Program-made: the position numbers and the translations under genes | The notes under the pieces: generated by a model | What the model saw: the letters and a program-made list of their open reading frames with translations, nothing else | What the model was told of the DNA's origin: nothing | The model's database searches: none | Assembly: GCA_018292915.2 (NCBI GenBank) | Contig: JACVVK020000536.1 | Coordinates: forward strand, 12,501 to 76,500 | Direction: 5' to 3' | Length of the DNA: 64,000 bases | Origin: Batillaria attramentaria | Taxonomy: Eukaryota > Mollusca > Gastropoda > Batillariidae | Shown: positions 12,609-35,078 of the stretch, piece after piece | Layout: every line of letters begins with the position of its first letter | Position numbering within the stretch: the stretch's first letter is position 1

Positions 12609-14895
12609 AGGCTGAATGAAGCAACTGTTCATTGCGTGGCTAGGTAAAGAAAACATTCGCAAGTCAGCATTTCAAAGGTGCCGTAAGTGCCTCCGGGATC
12701 TTGTTAATGCTGAGAAGCGCGGAACACGCCTCCTTCACTCAGCTCCAGACCACATGAACCTCCATAGCAGGAGCAGCATCATGTCATCACCCTTGCCCTC
12801 AGGCAAACGATCACTTGCCTCAGCTTCTAAGCCGCCAGTGGATTCCACCTACAGCCTGGGAGGAATACCACAGGACTTGAACATCAAGGAAAAGAAGAAA
12901 TGACTAAATAAATACATAAATAATACTACTACTACTGCAGCTGCATTAATAAATGTGACCCGTTCTCGCAAAAGGGACCGTAAGTCGCGCTGGGCCGAAC
13001 GCCGCTACAGGCGAAAAGAGTGCCGGGGGGTCAGTATGGCCGCCTTGTGAGTAGCGCGCGAACTTCAACTGCTGATATCTCTGTCAATTTAGTAGTACAG
13101 CTTTCATTCTTATATTGAATTAAACTGCATAACCGGTAGATTGCAGTGATGTACATATCTCAAAATTGATAATTTTCGACTTATGGTCCCTTTTGTGAGA
13201 GCGGGTCACAAATGATGATAATAGTAACAATAGTGATGATAATAAGAATAATAAGTAAATGAATAAACAAGTTAACTCTTTGACGACGAAGCACAATTTC
13301 TAACACGCGATTTCCTATAATCTTCAACTCCAACGTGAAGTCAGTTCTGCTCTACGGATGCGAAACATGGAGGACAACGAAGACGATGCAGCAGAAGATC
13401 CAGACATTTCTCAACACCTGTCTGAGGCGCATCTTCAACATCCGATGGCCAGAGAAGATCCGGAATGAAGAGCTGTGGGAGCGAGCGGGGCAGGAACCAG
13501 TGGCCAAGCAGATCCTGCGGAGGAAGTGGGGCTGGATTGGACACACCCTCAGGAAGCCAGCATCCAGCACCACACGCCAAGCCCTGACATGGAACCCGCA
13601 GGGGAAAAGGAAGAGAGGCCGGCCTCGCAACAGCTGGAGGCGGGACACTGAGGCAGAGCTATGTAAGCAGGGGACCAACTGGACTGGAGTGGCAAGACTA
13701 GCCCAGAACAGAGTGCGATGGCGAAGGGTTGTCGATGGCCTATGCTCCACGTGGAGCCAAGGGCCTAAGTAAAGTAAGTAAGATTTCCTATAGAAAATCG
13801 CGTGTTAGAAATTGTGCTTCGTCGTCAAAGAGTTAACAAAAGATAATGAGAGTGGGGTGGGTGTTTGGGAGTTTATCGTCCTTTTCCACCGCATAAGGTT
13901 GTTATCAAAGACGGGGCAACGAGAAATAAAAAGGCCAGCACAAATATTTGGCCCCAGCCGGCGGGATTCGAACTCACGACCCGAGCACTGAGAGTCCAAC
14001 GCCCTACCATTCGGCCACCCCGGCTCCCCAAATGATAATAATAAGAAGAAGAAAGAAAAATAAATACATAAGAAATACTGCTACTACTACAGTTACATAC
14101 ATGAATAAATTAATTAATTAATTAATTAATTAATTAATTAATTAATTAATTAATTAATTAATTAATTAATTAATTATAATAGAACAAGAAGAAGAAGATA
14201 AAGAAGAACAAGTAAATAAATAAACAAAGAAATAAATGACGTGGCAGTACATCTTTTTTCATGATCTTTTTTTCCTTCCTCTTTTTTTTTTTTTTCTTCC
14301 TTTTTTTTCAGTGTACAAACATGTAAATATGTGGAATGAGTGTGCATGGCCGTATGAGTGAGTGTTTGACATGCTTTATGTTTTTTATGAGAGACCACAA
14401 AGCAATGTTCCTTTTTTGGAAATTTAATAAATGTCTTATGTCTTATGTCTTCCTGTAGGTCCCCGAGGAAAAAGACACCCTCCACCCCTCCAGTACAGGG
14501 ACGTGTTTGTACTGGCTCATAACAGCGACGTCCTCAGCGACTACATCAAGGACACTGAAAACACTTCATCTCAAGGCAGCGACTTTGTCCAAGCGCTCCG
14601 CTCAGCGGGAATTCCCGTTTGTGTGTTCGGCAAGAAAGAAGAGGACATAGACTCATTCGTCAAAAGATCGGGTGACGTAGCTGTCGCGAGAGATGACGTC
14701 ACAATGGTGACGCACTACGATGCCGTCACCGGCTTGGAGAGGAAGCTGGTGGTGTACCTGCAAGGCAGGGTGCAAGGTTCGCTGGCTGAGTTCATAGACA
14801 GAGTTTGCGCCATGGCTCGGTGCACAACCCAGCTCGTCATGGTTGAGCTGCCACAGCTGCGCGAATCGCTCGCGCACGATTTCGATCTCGACTGA
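6424..14895 (+). CDS. NERD-like nuclease / SF1 helicase-like fusion protein, six exons
   Basis: Exons 6424-6450, 7068-8378, 9812-10011, 10814-11296, 11761-12122 and 14459-14895 join through GT-AG introns with agreeing phases (0,0,2,2,1) into 940 codons including the stop. Seen: a Pro/Ser/Thr/Gln-rich N-terminal half; around residues 351-369 a D-x13-E-x-K signature (FDVMVLH...GEIKS) typical of PD-(D/E)XK nucleases of the NERD type; Walker A GPPGTGKT at about 571-578; Walker B YVIMDEA at about 663-669; C-terminal segments GLERKLVVYL and ARCTTQLVMV resembling SF1 helicase motifs V and VI. Family knowledge: NERD-helicase fusions exist, and in animals they are poorly characterised. Inference: a nucleic-acid processing enzyme; DNA or RNA substrate and pathway unknown. 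The start is the only ATG in the first exon, which begins after a good acceptor at 6395, so a further upstream 5'UTR exon is expected. Introns carry many repeats, but the frame is unbroken. Confidence 0.8.
6633..6862. mobile_element. Two SINE-A copies head to tail in inverted orientation
   Basis: 6633-6718 is a plus-strand copy truncated after TTGTGCTGGC; 6719-6862 is a nearly full minus-strand copy. The tRNA-like parts are inverted repeats of about 85 bp. In an intron of the nuclease-helicase gene. Confidence 0.85.
6990..7062. repeat. (TG)n abutting a splice acceptor
   Basis: An unbroken GT repeat ends five bases before the AG of exon 2 of the nuclease-helicase gene. Confidence 0.95.
7068..8378 (+). 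CDS. Nuclease-helicase exon 2, NERD-like domain
   Basis: A 437-codon open exon. Its acceptor (TGAACAG) directly follows a long (TG)n tract, and its donor is GTAAGA. The first half is low complexity (Ser, Thr, Pro, Gln). From about residue 280 it becomes structured, with a helix containing EDRAQQHVLHCLMEL, then the D353, E367 and K369 triad of a PD-(D/E)XK fold. The open frame continues back into the TG repeat, but that part is intron. Confidence 0.85.
8396..8890 (+). mobile_element. SINE-C (tRNA-derived, about 500 bp)
   Basis: The head CCCGTAGTGTAGTGGTTAGC has a clear A box; GGGTTCGAGTCCGAG is the B box. The body has ACACGTCTTATGATGTGG and ATGCCGGGATATTTATGACA, and an A-rich 3' end. It starts 17 bp after the exon 2 donor of the nuclease-helicase gene. 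Confidence 0.9.
9037..9208 (-). mobile_element. SINE-A
   Basis: Full-length copy, minus strand, in intron 2 of the nuclease-helicase gene. Recognised by GTCCTTTTCCACCACATACG and GGCCCCAGCCGGGAT. Confidence 0.87.
9280..9636 (-). pseudogene. Fossil N-terminal part of a non-LTR retrotransposon ORF with a 2A-like motif
   Basis: A minus-strand open frame with a hydrophobic segment (ILLGCTFVATCVAVFAG), then RRGDIESNPEPP. This is one residue away from the 2A ribosome-skipping consensus D-x-E-x-NPGP, which occurs at the start of some invertebrate non-LTR retrotransposon ORFs. The Gly of NPGP is Glu here, so skipping is not expected. It lies antisense in an intron of the nuclease-helicase gene. It could also be the start of an unrelated membrane protein. 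Confidence 0.45.
9812..10011 (+). CDS. Nuclease-helicase exon 3
   Basis: Acceptor TTCTTACAG, donor GTACGA, phase 0 in and 2 out. It encodes a Cys-rich linker (EVCTCLGAPDVASS, then LCLCADQMSDP) and a Trp-Trp-Arg segment, continuing from APQLAQ of exon 2. It lies between the nuclease and helicase parts. Confidence 0.8.
10340..10480 (+). mobile_element. Retroposon 3' tail
   Basis: A short block ending AATAAAGTAATTTGAACTTG with repeated TTGAAC, the form of a non-LTR 3' terminus. No coding part is visible. Confidence 0.4.
10483..10795. repeat. Three tandem repeats of about 105 bp
   Basis: Units share GACAAAGAAATAAACA, AATGATTTTCACCCACA and CGTCATTTGAGTGT. The array ends just before exon 4 of the nuclease-helicase gene. 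Confidence 0.8.
10814..11296 (+). CDS. Nuclease-helicase exon 4, Walker A and B
   Basis: Acceptor TTCCAG, donor GTATAT, phase 2 both sides. It contains LTPRQ (Q-motif-like), GPPGTGKT and the Walker B strand ending MDEANPF, in the order and spacing of SF1 helicases. GC-rich and codon-like compared with its AT-rich introns. Confidence 0.88.
11761..12122 (+). CDS. Nuclease-helicase exon 5
   Basis: Acceptor TTGTCACAG, donor GTATAC, phase 2 in and 1 out; the split codon restores TGG before GACGTGAAT. It encodes LIEELSAIVPQLSLWTASVY and LTIPLRCAPAVHREL, matching the region after Walker B where SF1 helicases carry motifs III and IV. Confidence 0.82.
12195..12607 (+). mobile_element. SINE-B
   Basis: Complete copy from GGCGGTCGGTGGTCTAGTGG to an (ATT)n tail, in the last intron of the nuclease-helicase gene. 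Confidence 0.9.
12675..12898 (+). mobile_element. SINE-C, 3' fragment
   Basis: Divergent 3' part only (CCACATGAACCTCCATAGCA, GGAGGAATACCAC). Confidence 0.65.
13271..13836. mobile_element. Palindromic TTAA-type element split by a non-LTR insertion
   Basis: The arms GTTAACTCTTTGACGACGAA and its complement flank the insertion at 13320-13781. The intact relative is at 58473. Confidence 0.85.
13320..13781 (+). mobile_element. 5'-truncated non-LTR retrotransposon, C-terminal ORF fragment
   Basis: A 145-codon open frame (13335-13772) reads LLYGCETWRTTK, RKWGWIGHTLRKPAS and KRGRPRNSWRRD, typical of the end of RTE-like reverse transcriptase proteins common in invertebrate genomes. A (TAAG)n tail follows. 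The piece is bounded by 11-bp direct repeats GATTTCCTATA at 13309-13319 and 13782-13792, a target-site duplication inside a palindromic element. Confidence 0.85.
13853..14029 (-). mobile_element. SINE-A
   Basis: Minus-strand copy with an extra GCGG in the B-box region (CCAGCCGGCGGGATTCGAAC), a variant shared with the copy at 23730. Confidence 0.86.
14100..14177. repeat. (TTAA)n microsatellite
   Basis: About 70 bp of TAAT/ATTA repeats, followed by A/G-rich sequence. Confidence 0.95.
14459..14895 (+). CDS. Nuclease-helicase terminal exon
   Basis: Acceptor TTCCTGTAG, phase 1, stop TGA at 14893. It contains YRDVFVLAHNSDVLSDYI, VTHYDAVTGLERKLVVYL and VCAMARCTTQLVMVEL, which resemble the second RecA domain with motifs V and VI. 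The Arg of ARCT is a candidate arginine finger. Confidence 0.83.
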
Positions 14896-14935
14896 CGTGG
14901 ACTGGGAGTGAAACTGCGTTGGTAGAGTTCGCCCT

Positions 14936-15080
14936 TTAACTCTTTCACGACCGGGCAGCCAGCGTTTGCGCAGAGCCCTTGCATACCATTGCCAACCACA
15001 CACCTAGACCCCGGGCACTGACGTGTGAGGACGCTGTTAACCAAGCACCCACAATCCATGTTATCTCCGATCTCACTGTG
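14936..15080. repeat. Repeat G copy 1
   Basis: Begins TTTAACTCTTTCACGACCGG and shares CATACCATTGCCAACCACAC and the following bases with 20721-20815; likely another TTAA-type element of which only one end is recognisable. Confidence 0.6.
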
Positions 15081-15319
15081 GCCGCTATACCCCAAGTTTT
15101 CCAATCAAAACTATTTTTCAGTAAAAGTGCTTATGATTATCTTTCAAACCATACCAAACACGATAAGAAAACGGCTGAGGAAGACCCCTTTAAAAAAAGT
15201 CGAAAAATTGCTAAAACCACCCGGTTGGCAGAGGTTGTGCACGCACAAAGTGCCATGGGTCATGGGAAAATTCCACGGCGCGCGGTCAAGGTCGGCAATG
15301 AGTTCCTGTAACACCACCC

Positions 15320-15604
15320 TGGGCCCGTATGTAATAGTCGAGGTTAGGGTTTTTAGCCCTGGGTTCGAGTCTAACCTCGAACTAAACTAGCTCTAGGGTT
15401 AATTTTCTGTTGTTTTTTGTTTTAAAATCAAGAAGCGGGCCCATTCCAGCAAGTTGCCTAAGCCGTTATAGAAGGATTTTTTGTCTTCCTTTCTTCGCTT
15501 CCTTTTTTTAAAATTTAATTTTGCTTTTGGGTTTCTTTTGTCCTAGTCTGGGTTAGGCCCGTAGCCGTGGGTTAAATTAACCTCGACTTTAACATGCGGG
15601 CCCA
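15320..15604. mobile_element. GGGCCCGTATGT-type inverted-repeat element, copy 2
   Basis: Terminal inverted repeats TGGGCCCGTATGTAATAGTC and its partner ending ACATGCGGGCCCA, imperfect over about 28 bp. 285 bp, no coding capacity. Confidence 0.75.
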
Positions 15605-15683
15605 GGACTTTTACGCTTTTGCTCATTGCTGTCTTAGTTTTCAAACCTGTGTTTTGGAACTTCAGGTATTCCTCGAGGAGACA

Positions 15684-16085
15684 GGGAGCAGGGATAGCCG
15701 AATGGTAGAGCGTTGGACTCTCAATGCTCGGGTCGTGAGTTCGAATCCCGGCTGAGGGCTAAGTATTTGTCTTTGCCCCGTCTTTGATATATGACCCATT
15801 CGTGGTGGAAAACGACGTAAAACTGCCAAATACCTCCCTCCCCCCACCCATCGTAGAGATTTAGAACTACCATACAAACTTGAAATCGGTATCTTTAGAA
15901 ATAATGCAATACTGAAACATTATCAACAGTCGGGTAGTCCTTACTCTGAGTGAGTGAGTGGGTGGGTGTTTGGGGGTTTAATGTTTTTTGTTCACCACAT
16001 ACGGGTGATATCAAAGACGGGGCAACGATGAAGAAGGCAGCACAAATATTTGGCCCCAGCCGGGATACGAACTCACGACCCAAGC
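15684..16085. mobile_element. Divergent SINE-A (+, 15684-15852) and partial SINE-A (-, 15955-16085)
   Basis: The first copy has lost the CTGGCTTTTTCATCG block. The second lacks its tRNA 5' half, ending at CACGACCCAAGC. They are separated by about 100 bp of unassigned sequence. Confidence 0.75.
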
Positions 16086-16397
16086 CTTTCTCTCTGAGCA
16101 CAAGACCTTCGGGCAGATGCGTACGCATAAGGGTTGTCTGGCTTTTGAGTTTTGCATATTTCTGTGTTGATGAACACATTTCAACTCCTTTACACTGCTC
16201 TTGAGTTCTTGATTGTCTATTCTTCCACTCTGCAAACACATTTAGGTCATGAAGAATGACAAAGACTTAGTATTTTGTACAAATACACCAGTGGTTGGGG
16301 ATTTTTTTTTTTTTTTTTTTTTTTTAGCGTTTTCCTGTGTAAGCTGTACTGGGTGCCCGACACCCAACGATGTACGAATGAGAAGTTCCCGAGTTCC

Positions 16398-16561
16398 AGG
16401 GGAGCTGGGGTGGCCGAATGGTAGAGCGTTGGACTTCCAGTTCTCTGAGTTCGCATCCCGGCTGGGGCCAAATATTTGTGCTGGCTTTTTCATCGTTGCC
16501 CCGTCTTTGATATCACCCGTATGTGGTGGAAAAGGACGTTAACCCCCCAAACACCCACCCC
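16398..16561 (+). mobile_element. SINE-A
   Basis: Head GGGGAGCTGGGGTGGCCG with a short deletion in the anticodon-arm region; intact body. Confidence 0.83.
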
Positions 16562-16689
16562 ATCTTCAGATCACTGGAAGCCACTTCAAGCCACTATTAT
16601 GCAATCTGCAGCAGTCTCGGGCCTAGCGGGTAAGGCCCACTCCTTGTGTAATAGTGGCTTGAAGTGGCTCCTACTGGTGTACAGTGGCT

Positions 16690-17202
16690 TGTTCTTTTTT
16701 TTTTCTTTTTTTTTTTGACCCAACTCTTTTGCCAGCTCCAGTGGTGTTCCTTCCAGGTAATGGGTGGAATCCACGGAGGGCTCGGAAGCTGGGGCAATTT
16801 TTTTTTAAATTATGCATGATGATGGAGATGAGGATGATGGTGAGATGATGCAATGGAGGTTCGTGTGGTTTGGGACTGCGGGACAGGGCCGCATTCCTCG
16901 CTTCCTGTCATAAATATCCCGGCATTAACCAGGCCCGGGAACTACGGCACCTGCGGTGCCGGCCGTGTAATCATCCACGTCATAGACGTGTCATACCAAG
17001 GGAAGCACCCCCAAAGTCGCACCCGTGAAGTGGGTGAATCTCGGCTGTGTGGCTACAGCCTCCCCATTGGGTCCATAGCACACCCGCTCAGGGTAGGAGC
17101 CGACCTAGGTAGGAAAAATCCCGCTTGCCTCGGCTGGGACTCGAACCCGGGTCTCCCGGCCCATGGTCCGAAGTGCTAACCACTACACTACGGGGGCCGG
17201 TG
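16690..17202 (-). mobile_element. SINE-C
   Basis: Complete minus-strand copy ending CACTACACTACGGGGGCCGG. Confidence 0.89.
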
Positions 17203-17464
17203 GCTTGTTCTTTCTAACCAGTCTTATCATAATTATAGTGGGCATGAGGTGATACAACTTAGACTCTTAAAAGTTATGGCGGTCACGAGGATTTTTCCCC
17301 CAGCGTCTGCGATAGTCTCCGGGTGCAGGCTTTTTATAATGACTACTCAAGGACAATCACGTGATGTTCACGTCATTCAGCTTCGCACAGCGATTGGCGC
17401 AATTCAAAGGGAGTTGTCGTTCCTTTGAAATGGGTTTACCCTGTGGTGTTGTAGGGTTTTTGTT

Positions 17465-17465
<1 letters not shown>

Positions 17466-17540
<75 letters not shown>

Positions 17541-17654
17541 GTTGTTTTTTCCACTCGTGAATGTTTTCTTTACCCTAATAAATGCTTCGACGAAAACGTC
17601 CACTACAGCAGTAGTATTTTGTTGGTAAAGTTGAATGCACAGTGTGCATGGAGT

Positions 17655-17714
<60 letters not shown>
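17466..17714. repeat. (GT)n then (CA)n microsatellite pair
   Basis: (GT)n at 17466-17539 and (CA)n at 17656-17714, inverted with respect to each other. Open frames crossing them are artefacts. Confidence 0.95.
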
Positions 17715-17716
<2 letters not shown>

Positions 17717-17939
17717 CAATGCCACGCGAGCAGTTTATTATTGGGGCATGCAACATGACAACATAAAATGGATTATAGACAAAAAGCACAAAAACAATTG
17801 CAAACTCTTGTACATATATAATTATACAATGTACACACGTGTATATTACAACCAACAAAACCACAAATAAACCAACTAATGAAATAACTGTGACGCCAAC
17901 AGATCATTAACAAGTGATATAAAATCACTATGGCAATAT

Positions 17940-18420
17940 GTTCAATGAACATGAATTTGCCATATGCGTCCAGTACAAGTAATGAAACAAGTTAATTATG
18001 CGTCCAATGAACAAATAAAGAAACTAGCTATGCGTCCAGTGAAAAGGTAGATGAACTGGCTATGCGTCCATTGAACGACAAAAAGAACTGGCTATGCGCC
18101 CTACGATCAAAGCAAATTAACTATCTATGCGTCAGGTGAGCGACTAGATGAGTTGAATATGCGTGCAATGAACAATTGAATGAACTATCTATGCGTCCAG
18201 TGAACACGTACTGGTTATGCGTCCAATAAACAAGTTCATTAACTAGCTATGTGTTCAGTTAACAAGTACAAAAACTTGCTACGCATTCACTGACGAAGTC
18301 CATGAACTGGTTACGCGTATACGCGTCCTACGAACAAATGCATGAACTACCTGTGCGTCCGACAAACAGGACAGCACGAAAATCGCGCGTCTGATAAACA
18401 AATGAACGAAATTCCTCTGC
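17940..18420. repeat. Degenerate minisatellite with TATGCGTCC core
   Basis: A dozen or so units of 35-42 bp, each with CTATGCGTCC(A/T)(G/A)TGAAC followed by AA(G/C)-rich spacers. No open frame runs through it. Confidence 0.8.
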
Positions 18421-18971
18421 CTACAAATCGCAAAAGAATAGAACAATTTTTTATAATGCACCCCACCCCACCCCACAATTACAACAACAACAACAACAAC
18501 TACATCAACAAAGAACAAACAAACACAAAAAACAACAATAAAACAACAACACTACAACAACAGGGGTGCAAGCACAAAGGTACCTCAAAGCCTGACACTA
18601 TTTGCCAGCCGAAACCAAAACCCTGAAACTTTTTCTGGGAAAGATGTAAACCTGAAACTGAATTTTACACGGCTTTGGAGCTTAGTATACTGTAGAAAAT
18701 AATGTAACGTTTGAAAAGTACGAAAATGATAAATAATCGACATGTATACAGTTCTACTTTGGTGGCTTACAGCAGTTCAACAGACTACAATGAAACCAAA
18801 ATTAAAATCCATCCAAATATTTCCCCAAACCAGAAACCACCGTTTCAAAATTCTGCCGAGCCGAACACTGACTTTCACAATTTTTCCAAACCGGATTTCC
18901 GGCGTGCGTCGGAACAACTTGCACCCTTACAGCAACAGCAACAACAACAACAACAACAACCGATTTCATAA

Positions 18972-31033
<12,062 letters not shown>

Positions 31034-31099
31034 CTGGCCGGGATCAAATCAAGGGTGAGATCAGTCCCGAGATACAGGCAAAGAGACAAACAAACTTCT

Positions 31100-31610
<511 letters not shown>

Positions 31611-31736
31611 GTAAATAAATGTTGTTATTCGGTTCAGTAGACGTGTAGATCCAGACGGGCAGGTAGGCAGAGACAGACAGACTGCCAGCGATACTGGTAG
31701 ATAGACAGACGGACAGAAAGATCGACAGTCACAGAT

Positions 31737-31767
<31 letters not shown>

Positions 31768-32130
31768 CTCACAACATATTTACGTTGTGGAAAAGAAGAG
31801 AACAGCTGCGTACAATACATGCTGTAAAAAAATAGGCCTACATGTAAAAGGCAAAGCGAGAATAATCAATGAAATTCATCAACTGTACCTTCTGTATCCA
31901 ATCATCCCAAATTGCTTCTCCCGCCGAAACTAATTTTCAGTGATTTTTTCGACGGTTGAAAATAATATTTATGTCCTTCAGGTTCCAGTACCGCTCCTCT
32001 CTTTTTTGACCACAGCTTCATTCAGTTCGGTAAATATTATGACGTCAAATGTTTTATGACGTTTGAGTTATGACGTCAACCATTGTTGTTGTTTGCTTTT
32101 TTTTTTAAACACCATCTCTTATTCTCATAT

Positions 32131-32176
<46 letters not shown>

Positions 32177-32583
32177 GTGGGCACTAATTTCCGTTTATTT
32201 TGTTCTCATAGTGCTTCAAAACACACACCGCCCCACACCTCCAATCCACCATGCGGAAGTTTTTGCGTGTGCGTTTTTATACCTGTGTTTGTTGTTGTTG
32301 TTGCTCTGTGTGTGTGTGTGTGAGTGTGTGTGTGTATTCATTTGGGCGTCCATGTAGACCTGTATAACAAGAACAGTGAACACACACTAAAAATAATACA
32401 TCACTACAGGAATTTGGAATAATTTTGTGCAGAATGCTTCTGACAAATTACACACACATGCGCGCGCGCGCGCACACACACTTTCTGTACACACACACTT
32501 TCCGTACATAGCAAACCACTATACAAAATTAATAAACTTTATTTGCACAATTTTTCTGTACAAAGTAGTTCTCTCCCTCTCTC

Positions 32584-32637
<54 letters not shown>

Positions 32638-32940
32638 ACACACAATGTAGCAAGATTTTCTCTGCAGATCAGAATCAGATCAGATCAGAATAATGTCACT
32701 TTCTCATGTGAGTATTTCATGTCATTATACAAGTACTACATACATGTACCTCAATATAAATCTGAAAATCAGGCCTCAACCATACAAGCACCAACATACA
32801 AACATAACATTACAAGTATATAATATGCCAGCTCTCCTATCATACACCGGAACAATACTAAAGGGAAATAAATCCTGTTCAGTGTAACATGAGTGATCCT
32901 GATTCATTCCCCCTACCCCACTCCCTGAGCTGTGATGAAA
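31611..32940. other. Intergenic, microsatellite-rich
   Basis: Holds (GA)n at 31740, (GT)n at 32134 and 32308, (CA)n at 32588-32645. I see no exon. Confidence 0.5.
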
Positions 32941-32957
32941 TTTTTGTTTCAGCGAAA

Positions 32958-33064
32958 TGAAAAAAAAAAAAAAAAAAAAAACACCACCACCACCACCACC
33001 ACCAAAAAAAAAAACAAAAAAACACCACCACCACCACCACCAAAAAAAAAAAAAAAAAAAAAAC
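32958..33064. repeat. A-runs with (CCA)n
   Basis: A20, (CCA)n, A10, (CCA)n, A20: a purine/pyrimidine-biased low-complexity block. Confidence 0.95.
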
Positions 33065-33118
33065 GCAGGCAAAAGTTATTAGTGACAGCTTGGGAGTGAC
33101 CTTACCCATACATAATGT

Positions 33119-33413
33119 TTAACTCTTTCCGAACAAACAGCAGCATAATTTATGCGACCCTACAGTGCACACTGGTTTCAGACAAACAGCCGAATGATTA
33201 TGGATTACAACAACAAAGATATATCCTTTAAGTCTGAAAGTTGAAATTTCAGGCATAGCTGCATAAATATCTTGGTCAAGTACCTTGAAAAATTTCAAGT
33301 CTGTATCTTGTTTTGTTAGTTTTTAATGATGTTTTTTTTCTGAACATTACATAATTTATCACACACCTACAAGGGATTGCTGAGGAAAAATCAGCCCATG
33401 TTGAATGAGTTAA
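33119..33413. mobile_element. TTAA-flanked inverted-repeat element, weak ends
   Basis: TTAACTCTTTCC on the left and GAATGAGTTAA on the right; short imperfect terminal repeat, about 295 bp. Confidence 0.45.
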
Positions 33414-33439
33414 AATTTGAAGCAGTGTACATGCAGTGC

Positions 33440-33615
33440 GGAAATAAAACACTTGAAAGTATAGAGTGGCATTGTTTCTCACTACAGAAGGAAACATTAC
33501 CATGAAAAAAATTCTTGAAATAAATAATAATAATAATAATAAAACACTTGAAAGTATAGAGTGGCACTGTTTCTCACTACAGAATGAAACATTACCATGA
33601 AAAAAATTCTTAAAG
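33440..33615. repeat. Tandem duplication of about 98 bp
   Basis: AAACACTTGAAAGTATAGAG to AAAAAAATTCTT occurs twice with (AAT)n between. Confidence 0.9.
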
Positions 33616-33634
33616 TTGTATATCCAACATTCTT

Positions 33635-33980
33635 TTAACCTTCCGGCTACGTCGCTAAAAAACTTCTTAGTCCTACATCGTGTGAAACAACTTACCCATG
33701 GTTTTTACATAGGTAATTTTCAACTTATTCCTAGTCCTACGTCGTGGGAAACAAATTACCCATGGTTTTTATATAGGCAATTCACAACTTATTCTTATTT
33801 ATTGTTTAATTACTCTGCTAATTACAAGTTACACAACACAATTTTTGGCATGAACATAGTCAAACCATTTATTGACAAAGTCATGAAATTTCAAAGGTGT
33901 GACCTAAATATTGACCGAGATACGTTCATCTAAAGCAATGTGTGTGCAACTTTTTACCCACGACGTAGCCGGAAGGTTAA
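33635..33980. mobile_element. piggyBac-like miniature element
   Basis: Perfect 20-bp inverted ends TTAACCTTCCGGCTACGTCG. The outer TTAA fits the piggyBac target duplication and CCTT the element tip. 346 bp including TTAA; an internal repeat of CCTA(C)GTCGTG blocks; no transposase. Confidence 0.82.
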
Positions 33981-34155
33981 AACAGAAAAGACAAAAGAAT
34001 TAAGTTACAAAAGAACAGCTGTTTCTGACCCCAAATTTCTTTTATCCAGGGTACCTTGACACCCCCCCCCCCCCCTCCCCAACTCCTAACATTCACTCAT
34101 GCAGCTGCAAATGCAGTACTTCTCAGCAGCGTAGAAATTCATGCAGATCATATAT

Positions 34156-34790
34156 CAGGGGTGCTAGCAACTCGGGACCTACAAATCTGAAACCACTTCA
34201 AGATGTTTTGCCAAATCTGAAAAGCCACAACTCGGAATGCAAGGAAAGCCAGAAAAAATTGACAAGCGGGGGGGTGGGGGGGGGGATGAATTCCTGAAAC
34301 TGAATTGACCCTCAAAATCGGAATGCAAGGAACGTCACAAAAAACTGACAAGTGGGGAGGGGGGGGGGGGGGGGGGGTCAACCATGAGAAGTTTTGAAAC
34401 TCGGCACACGGCAAGCAAATCTAGCTACCGCAAACTACGTAGCCGCCTGCATGTGCCACCTCTTTCTTTTTCACGATTTTGCGGTTAAAAGTGTTTCTAG
34501 TTGAAGAGGAGCCCATTGCAACTTGTACGCCGCCGAAGACGGTCTCGCGAAAGTTCCACCTAACGACAAATCGGAATTCCCACCCAAAAACGTACGATTT
34601 TCTGCCAAATCGGACATCTGGGTTTATGTGAAATTTGAAATCGGAAATCCGATCTGAATCGCAAATCTGCCACCCTGCAAATCGGAATTCCCCCCCAAAA
34701 CACGTACGATTTTCTGCCAAATCGGAAATCTGGATTCAGGTGAAATTTCAAATCGGAAATCCGATCTGAATCAGAACTCTGCCACCCCTG
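34156..34790. mobile_element. hAT-like miniature element
   Basis: Inverted tips CAGGGGTG, flanked by ATAT-rich sequence. The interior repeats AAATCGGAAATCCGATCTGA blocks and carries long G runs. Confidence 0.6.
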
Positions 34791-35078
34791 ATATATTCAT
34801 GAATACATGTACATTGACACAATACACAAATTACAAACAATTCAGCAGCAGCTCAGCAAGCAAAAGAAAATGAGTTCTTTGAGAAATGTTGAAATTCATG
34901 GTCAATAACCGGTGCAGTACGTGTACTGAACCACTGCCATTTACAGCACCTTTGTCCCGGCTTGATCTGTTATGCACCTCCACCCCTCTCGCCTACCCCC
35001 CCCCCCCCCACCCACCCCCACCACCCCCTCCCATCCCTGATTAGTCCAAAGTTACAAGTAGTTGATCTTTTCCTATTA

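Noticed and set aside
17361..17870. 169-codon open frame
   Set aside because: Runs through two microsatellites; the same DNA is open on the other strand for the same reason.
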